Positions 28,607-36,272 of a DNA stretch of 46,173 nt are shown piece after piece (position 1 is the stretch's first letter; each line of letters starts with the position of its first letter). The DNA is taken from contig NZ_JAIGNO010000016.1 of the NCBI RefSeq assembly GCF_019711515.1, positions 1 to 46,173 of the forward strand. The letters run 5' to 3'. The stretch comes from Qipengyuania qiaonensis. Its GTDB lineage: Bacteria > Pseudomonadota > Alphaproteobacteria > Sphingomonadales > Sphingomonadaceae. The notes beneath the pieces are model-generated. The model made no database searches, was not told the DNA's origin, and saw only the letters and a program-made list of their open reading frames with translations. Made by a program: the position numbers and the translations under genes.

Positions 28607-30178
28607 GTGAGCCTGCTCAAGCATGTCGGCACGATCGGCGGGCTGACCATGGTCAGCCGCCTCGCCGGGATGGCGCGCGAGATGATTTTCTCGCGCGTAC
28701 TCGGCGCCAGCGCCGTGACCGATGCCTGGTTCCAGGCCTTCATCATTCCCAACGTCTTCCGCCGCCTGTTCGCGGAAGGCGCATTTTCTGCGGCCTTCGT
28801 GCCGATGTTTTCCAAACGCCTGCATGGCGACGGTGGGATCGAGGACGCACGCAGCTTCTCCGACGATGTGCTGAGCGTGTTCCTGCCGGTCCTGATCCTG
28901 CTGTGCGCGATCTTCGAGCTGGTCATGCCGGGAGTGATCTGGCTTTTGGGAGACGGTGCCCGCGACCCCGCGACGTTCGCCATGGAAGTCGATTTCGCGC
29001 GGATCATGTTCCCCTATATCCTGCTGGTCAGCCTGGTGACGTTGTTCACCGGCATGCTCAATTCGGTCAGCCGCTTCGCTCCGGGAGCGAGCTTCCCCAT
29101 CATCCTGAACGTGATACTGGTGGTCGCGCTATTGTTCGGCGACTATGCCATGAGTGCATGGGGCTGGACGGCCACACAGGTCGGTTACAGCCAGGCATGG
29201 GCCGTCACGGCCGGCGGCGTGGTTCAGCTCGCATGGCTCTACTACTGGACACGGGTCGAAGGTTTTCGTCCGAAATTGCTGTGGCCGCGTATTACGCCTG
29301 AGGTGAAACGTCTTTCGATCATCGCTCTGCCTGCCGCGATCGGAGGCGGTGCGTACCAGATCAACACGCTGGTCCAGCTCTACTTCCTCAACCAGCTGGC
29401 CGAAGGTTCGGTGAGCTATATGAACTATGCCGATCGGCTGAACCAGTTGCCGCTCGGCATCATCGGCATCGCCTTGTCGACCGCGATCCTGCCGACGCTG
29501 TCCAAATTCGTGGGCAGTAGGAACAAGGAAGGTGCCGACCGCATCCAGTCCGATGCGATCGAGCTGTCGATGCTGTTGACCATTCCCGCCGCGGTGGCGC
29601 TGGCGATCTGCGCAACACCCTTCGTTACCATGATCTTCCAGGGCGGGCGCTTCGGTGCCGAAGATGCGGCTGTCGCCGGCGGCGTGCTGGCGGCGCTTGT
29701 TCTCGGCCTGCCAGCCTATGTGCTGGTTAAAGTACTGGTGCCCAATTTCTATGCCCGCACCGATACCCGGACGCCGGTCTACGCCGCCTTCATCTCGCTG
29801 ATCGTCTTCGTCGCACTGAACTTCGCGATCGTGACCGATTTCGGCGTGGTTGGTGTAGCCTATGCGAGCGTGATCGGCGCGTGGATCAATGTCGGCTATC
29901 TCTACATCGTGCTGGTCCGGCGCGGATACTATTCCATTCCACTGGCATTGATCGGTCGCATCGCGCGACAGCTCCTGGCCGCAGCGGCAATGGGCCTCGC
30001 CTTGTTCTACGCGCGCGATTTGCTAACCGGTTGGTACGCCGCCGGGCTGTTTGCACGCCTCGCCGCCCTCGCGGTGCTCGTCGCCTGTTCGGCCATAGTC
30101 TATTTCGGCGTCGCCTTTGCCGTCGGCGCCGTCGATCGGCAGCGCATCGCTGCCCTGACCAAGAGGAAAGACCCCTAA
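28607..30178 (+). CDS. murJ: lipid II flippase MurJ (MviN)
   Basis: 523 residues from GTG 28607, with AAAGGGGG upstream. It is a 14-helix MOP-superfamily membrane protein that flips lipid II across the inner membrane for peptidoglycan synthesis. The N-terminus carries the family features GTIGGLTMVSRLAGMAREMI and GASAVTDAWFQAFIIPNVFRRLFAEGAFSAAFVP (in parts). The central PAAIGGGAYQIN, YADRLNQLPLGIIGIALSTAILP and VLVKVLVPNFYARTDTRTP are equally diagnostic. The gap to secB is 30 bases and to trpS 4 bases, so the three are probably cotranscribed. Confidence 0.96.
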   Translation: MSLLKHVGTIGGLTMVSRLAGMAREMIFSRVLGASAVTDAWFQAFIIPNVFRRLFAEGAFSAAFVPMFSKRLHGDGGIEDARSFSDDVLSVFLPVLILLCAIFELVMPGVIWLLGDGARDPATFAMEVDFARIMFPYILLVSLVTLFTGMLNSVSRFAPGASFPIILNVILVVALLFGDYAMSAWGWTATQVGYSQAWAVTAGGVVQLAWLYYWTRVEGFRPKLLWPRITPEVKRLSIIALPAAIGGGAYQINTLVQLYFLNQLAEGSVSYMNYADRLNQLPLGIIGIALSTAILPTLSKFVGSRNKEGADRIQSDAIELSMLLTIPAAVALAICATPFVTMIFQGGRFGAEDAAVAGGVLAALVLGLPAYVLVKVLVPNFYARTDTRTPVYAAFISLIVFVALNFAIVTDFGVVGVAYASVIGAWINVGYLYIVLVRRGYYSIPLALIGRIARQLLAAAAMGLALFYARDLLTGWYAAGLFARLAALAVLVACSAIVYFGVAFAVGAVDRQRIAALTKRKDP

Positions 30179-30182
30179 TATC

Positions 30183-31196
30183 ATGCGCGTCGTCTCCGGC
30201 ATCCAGCCCACCGGCAATCTCCACCTCGGCAATTACCTGGGGGCGATCCGCAACTGGGTACGGATGCAGGATTCCATGGGAGACGGGAATCAATGCCTGT
30301 TCTTCCTCGCCGATCTCCACGCAATTTCGATGCCGCACGATCCGGCCGAGCTGAAGCGCGCCACGCTGGAAATGGCGGCAGCGCTGGTCGCCTGCGGGAT
30401 CGACGCGCAGAAGAGCGTGCTGTTCAACCAGGCGCAGGTGCCGCATCATGCCGAACTGCAATGGCTGCTCAACGGCACGGCGCGGATGGGCTGGCTGAAC
30501 CGCATGACGCAGTTCAAGGACAAGAGCGGCAAGAACCGCGAAGGCGCCAGCGCGGCCCTGTTCACCTATCCGGTGCTACAGGCCGCCGACGTGCTGCTAT
30601 ACCAGACGACGCATGTGCCCGTGGGCGAAGACCAGAAACAGCATCTCGAGCTTGCCCGCGACATCGCGCAAAAGTTCAACAACGATTTCGCATCCGACGA
30701 TGCACCCGTATTCACTCTGCCCGAACCGATCAGCCCGCCGCAGGCTGCGCGCATCATGAGCCTGCGCGACGGATCGAAGAAGATGAGCAAATCCGACCCT
30801 TCCGAAATGAGCCGGATCGAGCTGGTCGACGATGCCGATACGGTGATGAAGAAGATCAAGAAGGCCAAGACCGACCCCGAGCCGTTGCCGAGCGAAGCGG
30901 AAGGGCTGGCGGACCGGCCCGAAGCTTTGAACCTCGTCACCATCTACGCTGCCGTCGCCGATACCCCGATCGAAGGAGTGCTGCGCGAGTTCGGCGGCGA
31001 AGGTTTCGGCAAGTTCAAGCCTGCGCTGGGTGAATTGCTGGTTGAGACGCTGCGCCCGATTTCGACCCGCTTCAACGAATTGCTCGCAGATCGCGAAGCA
31101 CTGGATGCGATCCTGGCACGCGGCGCGGCGCAGGCGCGAGATCTTGGCCGCCCGACCCTCGATGCCGCCTATGGCGCTTTGGGCTTCGTGCGATAG
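30183..31196 (+). CDS. trpS: tryptophanyl-tRNA synthetase
   Basis: 337 residues, normal for a bacterial TrpRS. It is a class I synthetase charging tRNA-Trp. The HIGH-type motif appears as TGNLHLGNYLGA (about 12-23), and KMSKS as KKMSKSDPSE (about 200). Between them, LFNQAQVPHHAELQWLLN and the GEDQKQHLELARDIA motif shape the tryptophan pocket. It follows murJ after 4 bases. No clear terminator follows before the lipoprotein gene. Confidence 0.96.
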   Translation: MRVVSGIQPTGNLHLGNYLGAIRNWVRMQDSMGDGNQCLFFLADLHAISMPHDPAELKRATLEMAAALVACGIDAQKSVLFNQAQVPHHAELQWLLNGTARMGWLNRMTQFKDKSGKNREGASAALFTYPVLQAADVLLYQTTHVPVGEDQKQHLELARDIAQKFNNDFASDDAPVFTLPEPISPPQAARIMSLRDGSKKMSKSDPSEMSRIELVDDADTVMKKIKKAKTDPEPLPSEAEGLADRPEALNLVTIYAAVADTPIEGVLREFGGEGFGKFKPALGELLVETLRPISTRFNELLADREALDAILARGAAQARDLGRPTLDAAYGALGFVR

Positions 31197-31342
31197 ACCG
31201 AACCGGAACTTATTGATCGGGATATTCAATCCGGGTTCATAGTCATTCGTCTATCGCGGCGCACAGTAACTGGCAGTGTGCCTTGGGAATGCGGTGGGCT
31301 GCGTGAATCGTAACAGATTCGCAGATTTCGAAAGGACTGAGC

Positions 31343-32044
31343 ATGACTGACCGCAAAAAGGGTTGGGGCCGAACTCTGAAGCTCGCGGCCGTACCGATGA
31401 TCCTTGCGAGCCTCGCCGCCTGCGCCACGCCCTTCAAGGCCGATGTTTCGCGGTTCCAGACGCAGTTGCCCGCCCCTCAGGGCGAAAGCTATTTCGTTGT
31501 GGCCGACGATCCCGCGCTCGCCGGCGGGCTGGAATTCGCTCAGTACGCTGAACTGGTGGATGCCCAGATGTCGCGCCTCGGCTATGTGCAGGCCGCGTCG
31601 GCCGACAACGCATCGCTGCTCGTGCGGTTCGATTACGGCGTGGACAATGGCCGCGAACGCGTCCGCACCACCGGTTTCAGCGACCCGTTCTACAGCCCAT
31701 GGTATGGCTATGGATCGCGCTGGGGCTATCGGTCGCGGCTCGGCTATTACCGCCCCTATTACGGCAGCCGTTGGGGCTTCGGCTTCTACGATCCGTGGTT
31801 CGGCGGCCCCGATATCCGCAGCTACACCGTCTATACCAGCGGGATCGACATGAAGATCGACCGCTCGGCAACGGGCGAGCGGCTGTTCGAAGGCAAGGCG
31901 CAGGCGGTATCGACGTCGAACCGTCTGCAATATCTGGTACCCAACCTGGTCGAAGCGATGTTCACCGACTTCCCCGGCAATTCGGGCGAGACGCTGCGCA
32001 TTTCGATCGCACCGGAAAAAACCACGGTGCGTCGGGTCGACTGA
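31343..32044 (+). CDS. DUF4136 outer-membrane-type lipoprotein
   Basis: 233 residues with an AAAGGA ribosome site. The N-terminus is basic (MTDRKKGWGRTLK), then hydrophobic, ending in the lipobox LAAC (Cys about 27). The mature part fits DUF4136: an early YFVVADDP segment, a middle rich in Tyr/Gly/Arg/Trp (SPWYGYGSRWGYRSRLGYYR), and a C-terminal YLVPNLVEAMFTDFPGNSGET. The aromatic-rich middle is unusual for cytoplasmic proteins and typical of envelope lipoproteins in sphingomonads. The function is unknown. It ends at a strong terminator. Confidence 0.85.
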   Translation: MTDRKKGWGRTLKLAAVPMILASLAACATPFKADVSRFQTQLPAPQGESYFVVADDPALAGGLEFAQYAELVDAQMSRLGYVQAASADNASLLVRFDYGVDNGRERVRTTGFSDPFYSPWYGYGSRWGYRSRLGYYRPYYGSRWGFGFYDPWFGGPDIRSYTVYTSGIDMKIDRSATGERLFEGKAQAVSTSNRLQYLVPNLVEAMFTDFPGNSGETLRISIAPEKTTVRRVD

Positions 32045-32076
32045 TCGCATACTTCCCGGACGGGACAACAAGAAAG

Positions 32077-32106
32077 GGGCGGCTCCGGATCGGGCCGCCC
32101 TTTTTT
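32077..32106 (+). terminator. rho-independent terminator of the DUF4136 gene
   Basis: GGGCGGC, a 10-base loop, GCCGCCC and then six T's lie 32 bases after the stop. An A-rich left flank extends the stem by A-T pairs with one bulged G. Confidence 0.88.
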
Positions 32107-32189
32107 GTGTCGGCTTTCACCACTGAACTATCTCCTCCGCGCTTGTGAGCCAGTGCCACCAAGCCTCGGTAGAGGTGCGCAGAAGCCGA

Positions 32190-32675
32190 TCAGCCTTCCT
32201 TGCCTGTTACGCCAGTAGAGCCAAATCCTCCCAAACCTCGTTCCGTCGAGGCCGAAAACTCCGAAACGACTTTGAATGTGGGCCTCAAAATCGGGACAAA
32301 TACCATTTGGGCGATACGGTCCCCGGGGTTGATGACCAAATTTTCGCTGCCGGGCGGCGTGCGAAGCCAGGCGCTGATGAAGATCTCGTTCGTGTAGTCG
32401 GCGTCGATCGTGCCGACCGATTGCCCGAGAATCAGGCCTTTCTTGTGCCCGAGGCCGGACCGGGCGAGCAGGAAGCCCACCATGTGGGGGTCGTTCATGA
32501 GCAGCGCGATACCGGACCGCACCAGAACGGCCGGTGCCTGAGGCTGCAAGGTCAGCGGATCATCTATGCAGGCATAGAGATCGATGCCGGCAGACATCTC
32601 CGTCTGATATCGAGGCAGTCCCCAAATATGCAGCCTTTCATCCAGTATTTTCAATTCGATTTCGGGTGTCTGCAC
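32190..32675 (-). CDS. dut: dUTP diphosphatase
   Basis: 161 residues from GTG 32675, chosen for AAGGAA at a 7-base spacing; no ATG is available. The trimeric dUTPase motifs are complete: SAGIDLYAC (motif 1), ARSGLGHKKG (2), GTIDADYTNEI (3), PGDRIAQMVFVPI (4) and ERGLGGFGSTG (5). It hydrolyses dUTP to dUMP and PPi. The protein follows the E. coli style (ELKILDERL opening, long N-terminal part), differing from the shorter form usual in alphaproteobacteria. It is divergent from rmlA. A perfect palindrome overlaps its ribosome site. Confidence 0.93.
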   Translation of the reverse strand: MQTPEIELKILDERLHIWGLPRYQTEMSAGIDLYACIDDPLTLQPQAPAVLVRSGIALLMNDPHMVGFLLARSGLGHKKGLILGQSVGTIDADYTNEIFISAWLRTPPGSENLVINPGDRIAQMVFVPILRPTFKVVSEFSASTERGLGGFGSTGVTGKEG

Positions 32676-32685
32676 ACGAAGGTTC

Positions 32686-32706
32686 CTTGTTCGAACAAGA
32701 CTTGTT
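32686..32706. promoter_or_regulatory. palindromic operator-like element before dut
   Basis: CTTGTTCGAACAAG (32686-32699) is a perfect 14-bp palindrome. The AACAAG arm pairs again with CTTGTT at 32101-style spacing one base further (32701-32706), giving three alternating arms. It overlaps the AAGG of the dut ribosome site. A repressor site or an mRNA hairpin masking dut translation are both possible. Confidence 0.4.
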
Positions 32707-32876
32707 GCGGGCTAGGCTCTCGGTTTCGGCCACGCAAGGCCTGCAAAGAAGCGGGCAACATCAGGAAATGGTGGTGAGCCGGAAACGCGCCCAGCCCACG
32801 ATCGATAGCGGTTGACCTTGTCGCGAGGTGCTGCAAGTCGCGGGCGAAGCTCGGCTCCCAATACTAGGACTTCAAC

Positions 32877-33767
32877 TTGAGTACGATAGCGCGACGAGGC
32901 ATTATTCTGGCAGGTGGGTCTGGTACCAGGCTCTATCCGCTGACACGCGGCGTGTCGAAACAGCTCATGCCGGTCTACGACAAGCCGATGATTTACTATC
33001 CGCTATCAACCCTGATGTTGGCTGGTATTCGCGATATCCTGATCATCACCACACCCGAAGATCAGGAGCAGTTTCAGCACGTTTTGGGCGACGGTTCGGA
33101 TTTCGGCGTCGCGCTTTCCTATGCCATTCAGCCCAGCCCGGATGGTCTGGCACAAGCATTTCATATCGGAGCAGATTTCGTCGGCACCGATCCCAGCGCA
33201 CTCGTGCTGGGCGATAATATCTTCTACGGCCACGGGCTACCGGACTTGCTGAGCAGCGCTACTTCTCAGCCAGACGGGGCAAGCGTTTTCGCTTACCGCG
33301 TCAAGAACCCCGAAGCCTACGGCGTCGTCGATTTCGACGAGGAGGGCAAAGCATCTTCTATCGAGGAAAAGCCAGCCGAGCCGAAATCGAATTTCGCAGT
33401 AACCGGCCTGTATTTCTACGACGGGACCGTGGTAGAACGCGCCCGCGATCTCAAACCGTCGCTTCGCGGCGAACTGGAGATCAGCGATCTCAATCGCCTG
33501 TATTTGCAAGACCGGCAACTGTCGGTGGAAATCATGGGCCGCGGCTATGCGTGGCTCGATACGGGCACACATGGTTCGCTTCTGGATGCGGCGACCTATG
33601 TGCGCATCACCGAAGAGCGCCAAGGCCTCAAGATATGTTGCCCCGAAGAAATTGCCTGGCGGCAGGGCTTTATCGACAATGCGCGGCTGGAGGCCATCGC
33701 AGCGCCCCTCGTGAAGTCCGGCTATGGCGAATATCTGATGGCCTTGCTTCATGAAGGATCGCGTTGA
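32877..33767 (+). CDS. rmlA: glucose-1-phosphate thymidylyltransferase
   Basis: 296 residues from TTG 32877; AGGA at 32866-32869 is 7 bases away, and no ATG or GTG fits. It joins dTTP and glucose-1-phosphate to dTDP-glucose, the first step to dTDP-L-rhamnose. The nucleotidyltransferase signature is [23 protein letters not shown] (in parts, about 8-30). [32 protein letters not shown] and [15 protein letters not shown] complete the family pattern. The stop overlaps the rmlC start (TGATG). It is the first gene of the rhamnose/capsule locus. Confidence 0.95.
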   Translation: MSTIARRGIILAGGSGTRLYPLTRGVSKQLMPVYDKPMIYYPLSTLMLAGIRDILIITTPEDQEQFQHVLGDGSDFGVALSYAIQPSPDGLAQAFHIGADFVGTDPSALVLGDNIFYGHGLPDLLSSATSQPDGASVFAYRVKNPEAYGVVDFDEEGKASSIEEKPAEPKSNFAVTGLYFYDGTVVERARDLKPSLRGELEISDLNRLYLQDRQLSVEIMGRGYAWLDTGTHGSLLDAATYVRITEERQGLKICCPEEIAWRQGFIDNARLEAIAAPLVKSGYGEYLMALLHEGSR

Positions 33768-34312
33768 TGCAGGTGATCCCTTGCGAAATCGACGGTCCGT
33801 TGATCATCGAGCCTATGGTATTTGGCGACGACCGTGGGTTTTTCCTGGAAAGCTGGAATGCAGAAAAGTTCGCCGCGAGCGGACTCAACATCGCTTTCGT
33901 GCAGGATAACCATTCGCGCTCGCAAAAGGGCGTGCTGCGCGGGATGCACTTCCAGAACCCCGGACCGCAAGGCAAGCTGGTCCGGGTGATAAGCGGAGCG
34001 GTCTATGACGTGGCGGTCGATCTACGCCGCGGTTCGCCGTCGTTCGGCAAGTGGATCGGCGTCGAACTCTCTGCCGAAAACAAGCGCATGTTCTGGGTGC
34101 CGCAAGGCTTCGCTCATGGGTTTCTGACGCTCGAAGACGATACCGACTTTCTCTATAAATGCGACGCGCCTTACTCGCCGCAAACCGAGCATTCGCTGGC
34201 ATGGGACGATCCGGACGTCGGTATCGACTGGCCGACGCATGGCCTTGAAATTCAGCTTTCCGCCAAGGATCGCGAGGGCAAGCGTATCGGCGAAGTGGAG
34301 CCGCTGGCATGA
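33767..34312 (+). CDS. rmlC: dTDP-4-dehydrorhamnose 3,5-epimerase
   Basis: 181 residues from ATG 33767, overlapping the rmlA stop by one base. It epimerises dTDP-4-keto-6-deoxy-glucose at C3 and C5. The cupin fold motifs are FGDDRGFFLESW, FVQDNHSRSQKGVLRGMHFQ with the catalytic His in GMHFQ, and VPQGFAHGFLTLEDDTDFLYKC. The size and order match standard RmlC. ATGA couples it to rmlD. Confidence 0.95.
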   Translation: MQVIPCEIDGPLIIEPMVFGDDRGFFLESWNAEKFAASGLNIAFVQDNHSRSQKGVLRGMHFQNPGPQGKLVRVISGAVYDVAVDLRRGSPSFGKWIGVELSAENKRMFWVPQGFAHGFLTLEDDTDFLYKCDAPYSPQTEHSLAWDDPDVGIDWPTHGLEIQLSAKDREGKRIGEVEPLA

Positions 34313-35157
34313 AAGTCCTGATCACCGGCGCGGGAGGACAGCTAGGAAGCAGTCTCATCGCCTCAGCACCTGCCGACGCTCGGTTGCACGCGGTCGGCAC
34401 TAGTGAATGCGACTTTACCATGCCGGATACCATCGCTGCACTGGTCGCGAAGGCGAGGCCCGATGTGATCATAAACGCCGCTGCTTACACTGCGGTCGAC
34501 AAGGCCGAGAGCGAGGAAACGAAAGCGCGTGCAATCAATGCCAACGCGGTCGGCGCTTTGGTCGCGGCACATGCGGGAAAGCTGGTGCATGTTTCGACCG
34601 ACTTCGTGTTCGACGGGGCATCGAGCCGCCCCTACCGCCCCGATGACGCGCGTGCGCCAGTTTCCGCTTATGGCCGATCCAAGGCAGAAGGCGAAGACCA
34701 ACTCCGCGATCACGACATTCTGGTCCGCACGGCTTGGGTTTATACGGCTGGCGGAGCCAACTTCGTAAACACCATGCTGCGGCTGATGCGCGAGAAACCT
34801 GTGCTGAACGTCGTGGCCGATCAGATCGGCTCACCGACATGGGCACCCGGCCTTGCCGCTACCATCTGGCGATTGATCGATAAGGATGCGGCGGGCACTT
34901 TTCATCATAGTGATGCCGGGGTTGCCAGTTGGTATGATTTTGCCGTTGCCATTCAGGAAGAGGCGCTGACTTTGGGCTTGCTAGACAAAGCCATCCCGAT
35001 CGTGCCGATCCCGACCAAGGCCTACCCAACCCCTGCCTCGCGCCCCGCTTTTTCGCTGCTCGATTGCAGCGCCACGCGCGATCTGCTGGGCGATGGTCAC
35101 ATTCACTGGCGCGAAAATCTGCGCATTATGCTGCAACAGGAACAGGCTTTTGGCTAA
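34309..35157 (+). CDS. rmlD: dTDP-4-dehydrorhamnose reductase
   Basis: 282 residues, overlapping rmlC by 4 bases. It is an extended SDR that reduces dTDP-4-keto-rhamnose to dTDP-L-rhamnose with NAD(P)H. The nucleotide motif is LITGAGGQLGSSL at the N-terminus. NAAAYTAVDKAESE, HVSTDFVFDG, and the catalytic Tyr and Lys in PVSAYGRSKAEGE are all visible, as is RTAWVYTAGGANFVNTMLRL. Its last codons overlap the start of rmlB. Confidence 0.95.
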   Translation: MKVLITGAGGQLGSSLIASAPADARLHAVGTSECDFTMPDTIAALVAKARPDVIINAAAYTAVDKAESEETKARAINANAVGALVAAHAGKLVHVSTDFVFDGASSRPYRPDDARAPVSAYGRSKAEGEDQLRDHDILVRTAWVYTAGGANFVNTMLRLMREKPVLNVVADQIGSPTWAPGLAATIWRLIDKDAAGTFHHSDAGVASWYDFAVAIQEEALTLGLLDKAIPIVPIPTKAYPTPASRPAFSLLDCSATRDLLGDGHIHWRENLRIMLQQEQAFG

Positions 35158-36208
35158 CCTTCTCGTAACCGGAGGCGCTGGCTTCATCGGTGGTAACTTC
35201 GTACATTACTGGGCAGAGCGGCACCCCGACGACGCGGTAATCGTGCTCGACTGCCTGACCTATGCCGGCAATGAAGCGACAATTGCCAGGGTCGAGCAGG
35301 TCGAACTCGTCGTGGGCGACATCCGCGACAACAAGCTAGTCGAAAATCTAATTCGCGAACGCGAGATTGCCACGGTGGTGCACTTCGCTGCCGAAAGTCA
35401 TGTCGACCGCTCGATCAGCGGCCCGGACGCATTTATCGACACCAATATCCTTGGCACAAACAGCCTGCTGAAAGCCGCCCGTGCGGTCTGGCTGGACGAG
35501 GGTAGCGGTCGCCCGCACCGCTTCCATCATATCTCGACAGACGAGGTGTATGGCTCGCTCGATCCGGATGACGCCGCCTTCAGCGAAACACACCCATATC
35601 AGCCGAACTCGCCCTATTCGGCATCCAAGGCGTCATCAGACCATCTTGTACGGGCCTATCATCACACTTTCGGGCTGGAGGTCACAACTACCAACTGCTC
35701 GAACAATTACGGGCCCTATCAGTACCCGGAAAAACTGATCCCACTGTTCCTGCTCAATGCATTGCACGGCCGGAACCTTCCGATCTACGGCGATGGCATG
35801 AATGTGCGCGACTGGTTGCATGTGAAAGACCATTGTCGTGGCATCGAAGCCTGCCTGGGCAGGGGAACGCCGGGCGAGACTTACAATATTGGCGGTGGCG
35901 AGGAACTGCCCAATATGTCCGTCATCGACCGCATATGCACCGAGGTCGACAAGGCGTTCGAAGAAATCGACGGGCTCGCCGCACGCTACCCGGATGCCCC
36001 CGCCGCGAATGGCAAGCCAACCCGCGAACTCAAAACCTTTGTAGCCGACCGCAAGGGTCATGACCGCCGCTACGCGATCGACGAAACCAAGGCGCGCGAC
36101 GAGCTCGGGTATTCGCCACATCACAATTTCGAAAGCGGCCTTGCGGCGACGCTGCACTGGTATCTCGACAACGAGGACTGGTGGCGCGCTCTGCAGAAAG
36201 CCGCGTAA
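35150..36208 (+). CDS. rmlB: dTDP-glucose 4,6-dehydratase
   Basis: 352 residues from TTG 35150 (AGGA at 35138-35141); the start gives MANLLVTGGAGFIGG, exactly the family beginning. It converts dTDP-glucose to the 4-keto-6-deoxy sugar. Visible are the Rossmann motif TGGAGFIGGNFV, HFAAESHVDRSI, HISTDEVYGSL, the catalytic Tyr and Lys in NSPYSASKASSDHLV, and NNYGPYQYPEKLIPLF. The order rmlA-C-D-B is complete within one operon. Codon use and GC are like the chromosome. Confidence 0.95.
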   Translation: MANLLVTGGAGFIGGNFVHYWAERHPDDAVIVLDCLTYAGNEATIARVEQVELVVGDIRDNKLVENLIREREIATVVHFAAESHVDRSISGPDAFIDTNILGTNSLLKAARAVWLDEGSGRPHRFHHISTDEVYGSLDPDDAAFSETHPYQPNSPYSASKASSDHLVRAYHHTFGLEVTTTNCSNNYGPYQYPEKLIPLFLLNALHGRNLPIYGDGMNVRDWLHVKDHCRGIEACLGRGTPGETYNIGGGEELPNMSVIDRICTEVDKAFEEIDGLAARYPDAPAANGKPTRELKTFVADRKGHDRRYAIDETKARDELGYSPHHNFESGLAATLHWYLDNEDWWRALQKAA

Positions 36209-36272
36209 AGGGCAAGCAATTCCGAAACCCATCCAATTTGCTTCATCGGGCAATTAGCCTATCGCCGATGCA

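Noticed and set aside
32111..32140. A stretch whose reverse complement looks like the 5' part of a tRNA (GCGGAGGAGATAGTTCAGTGG)
   Set aside because: No anticodon arm, T arm or acceptor partner follows; the sequence runs straight into a terminator.
32682..32692. GTTC direct repeat near dut as a LexA box
   Set aside because: The spacing is three bases, not the seven required in alphaproteobacterial LexA sites.
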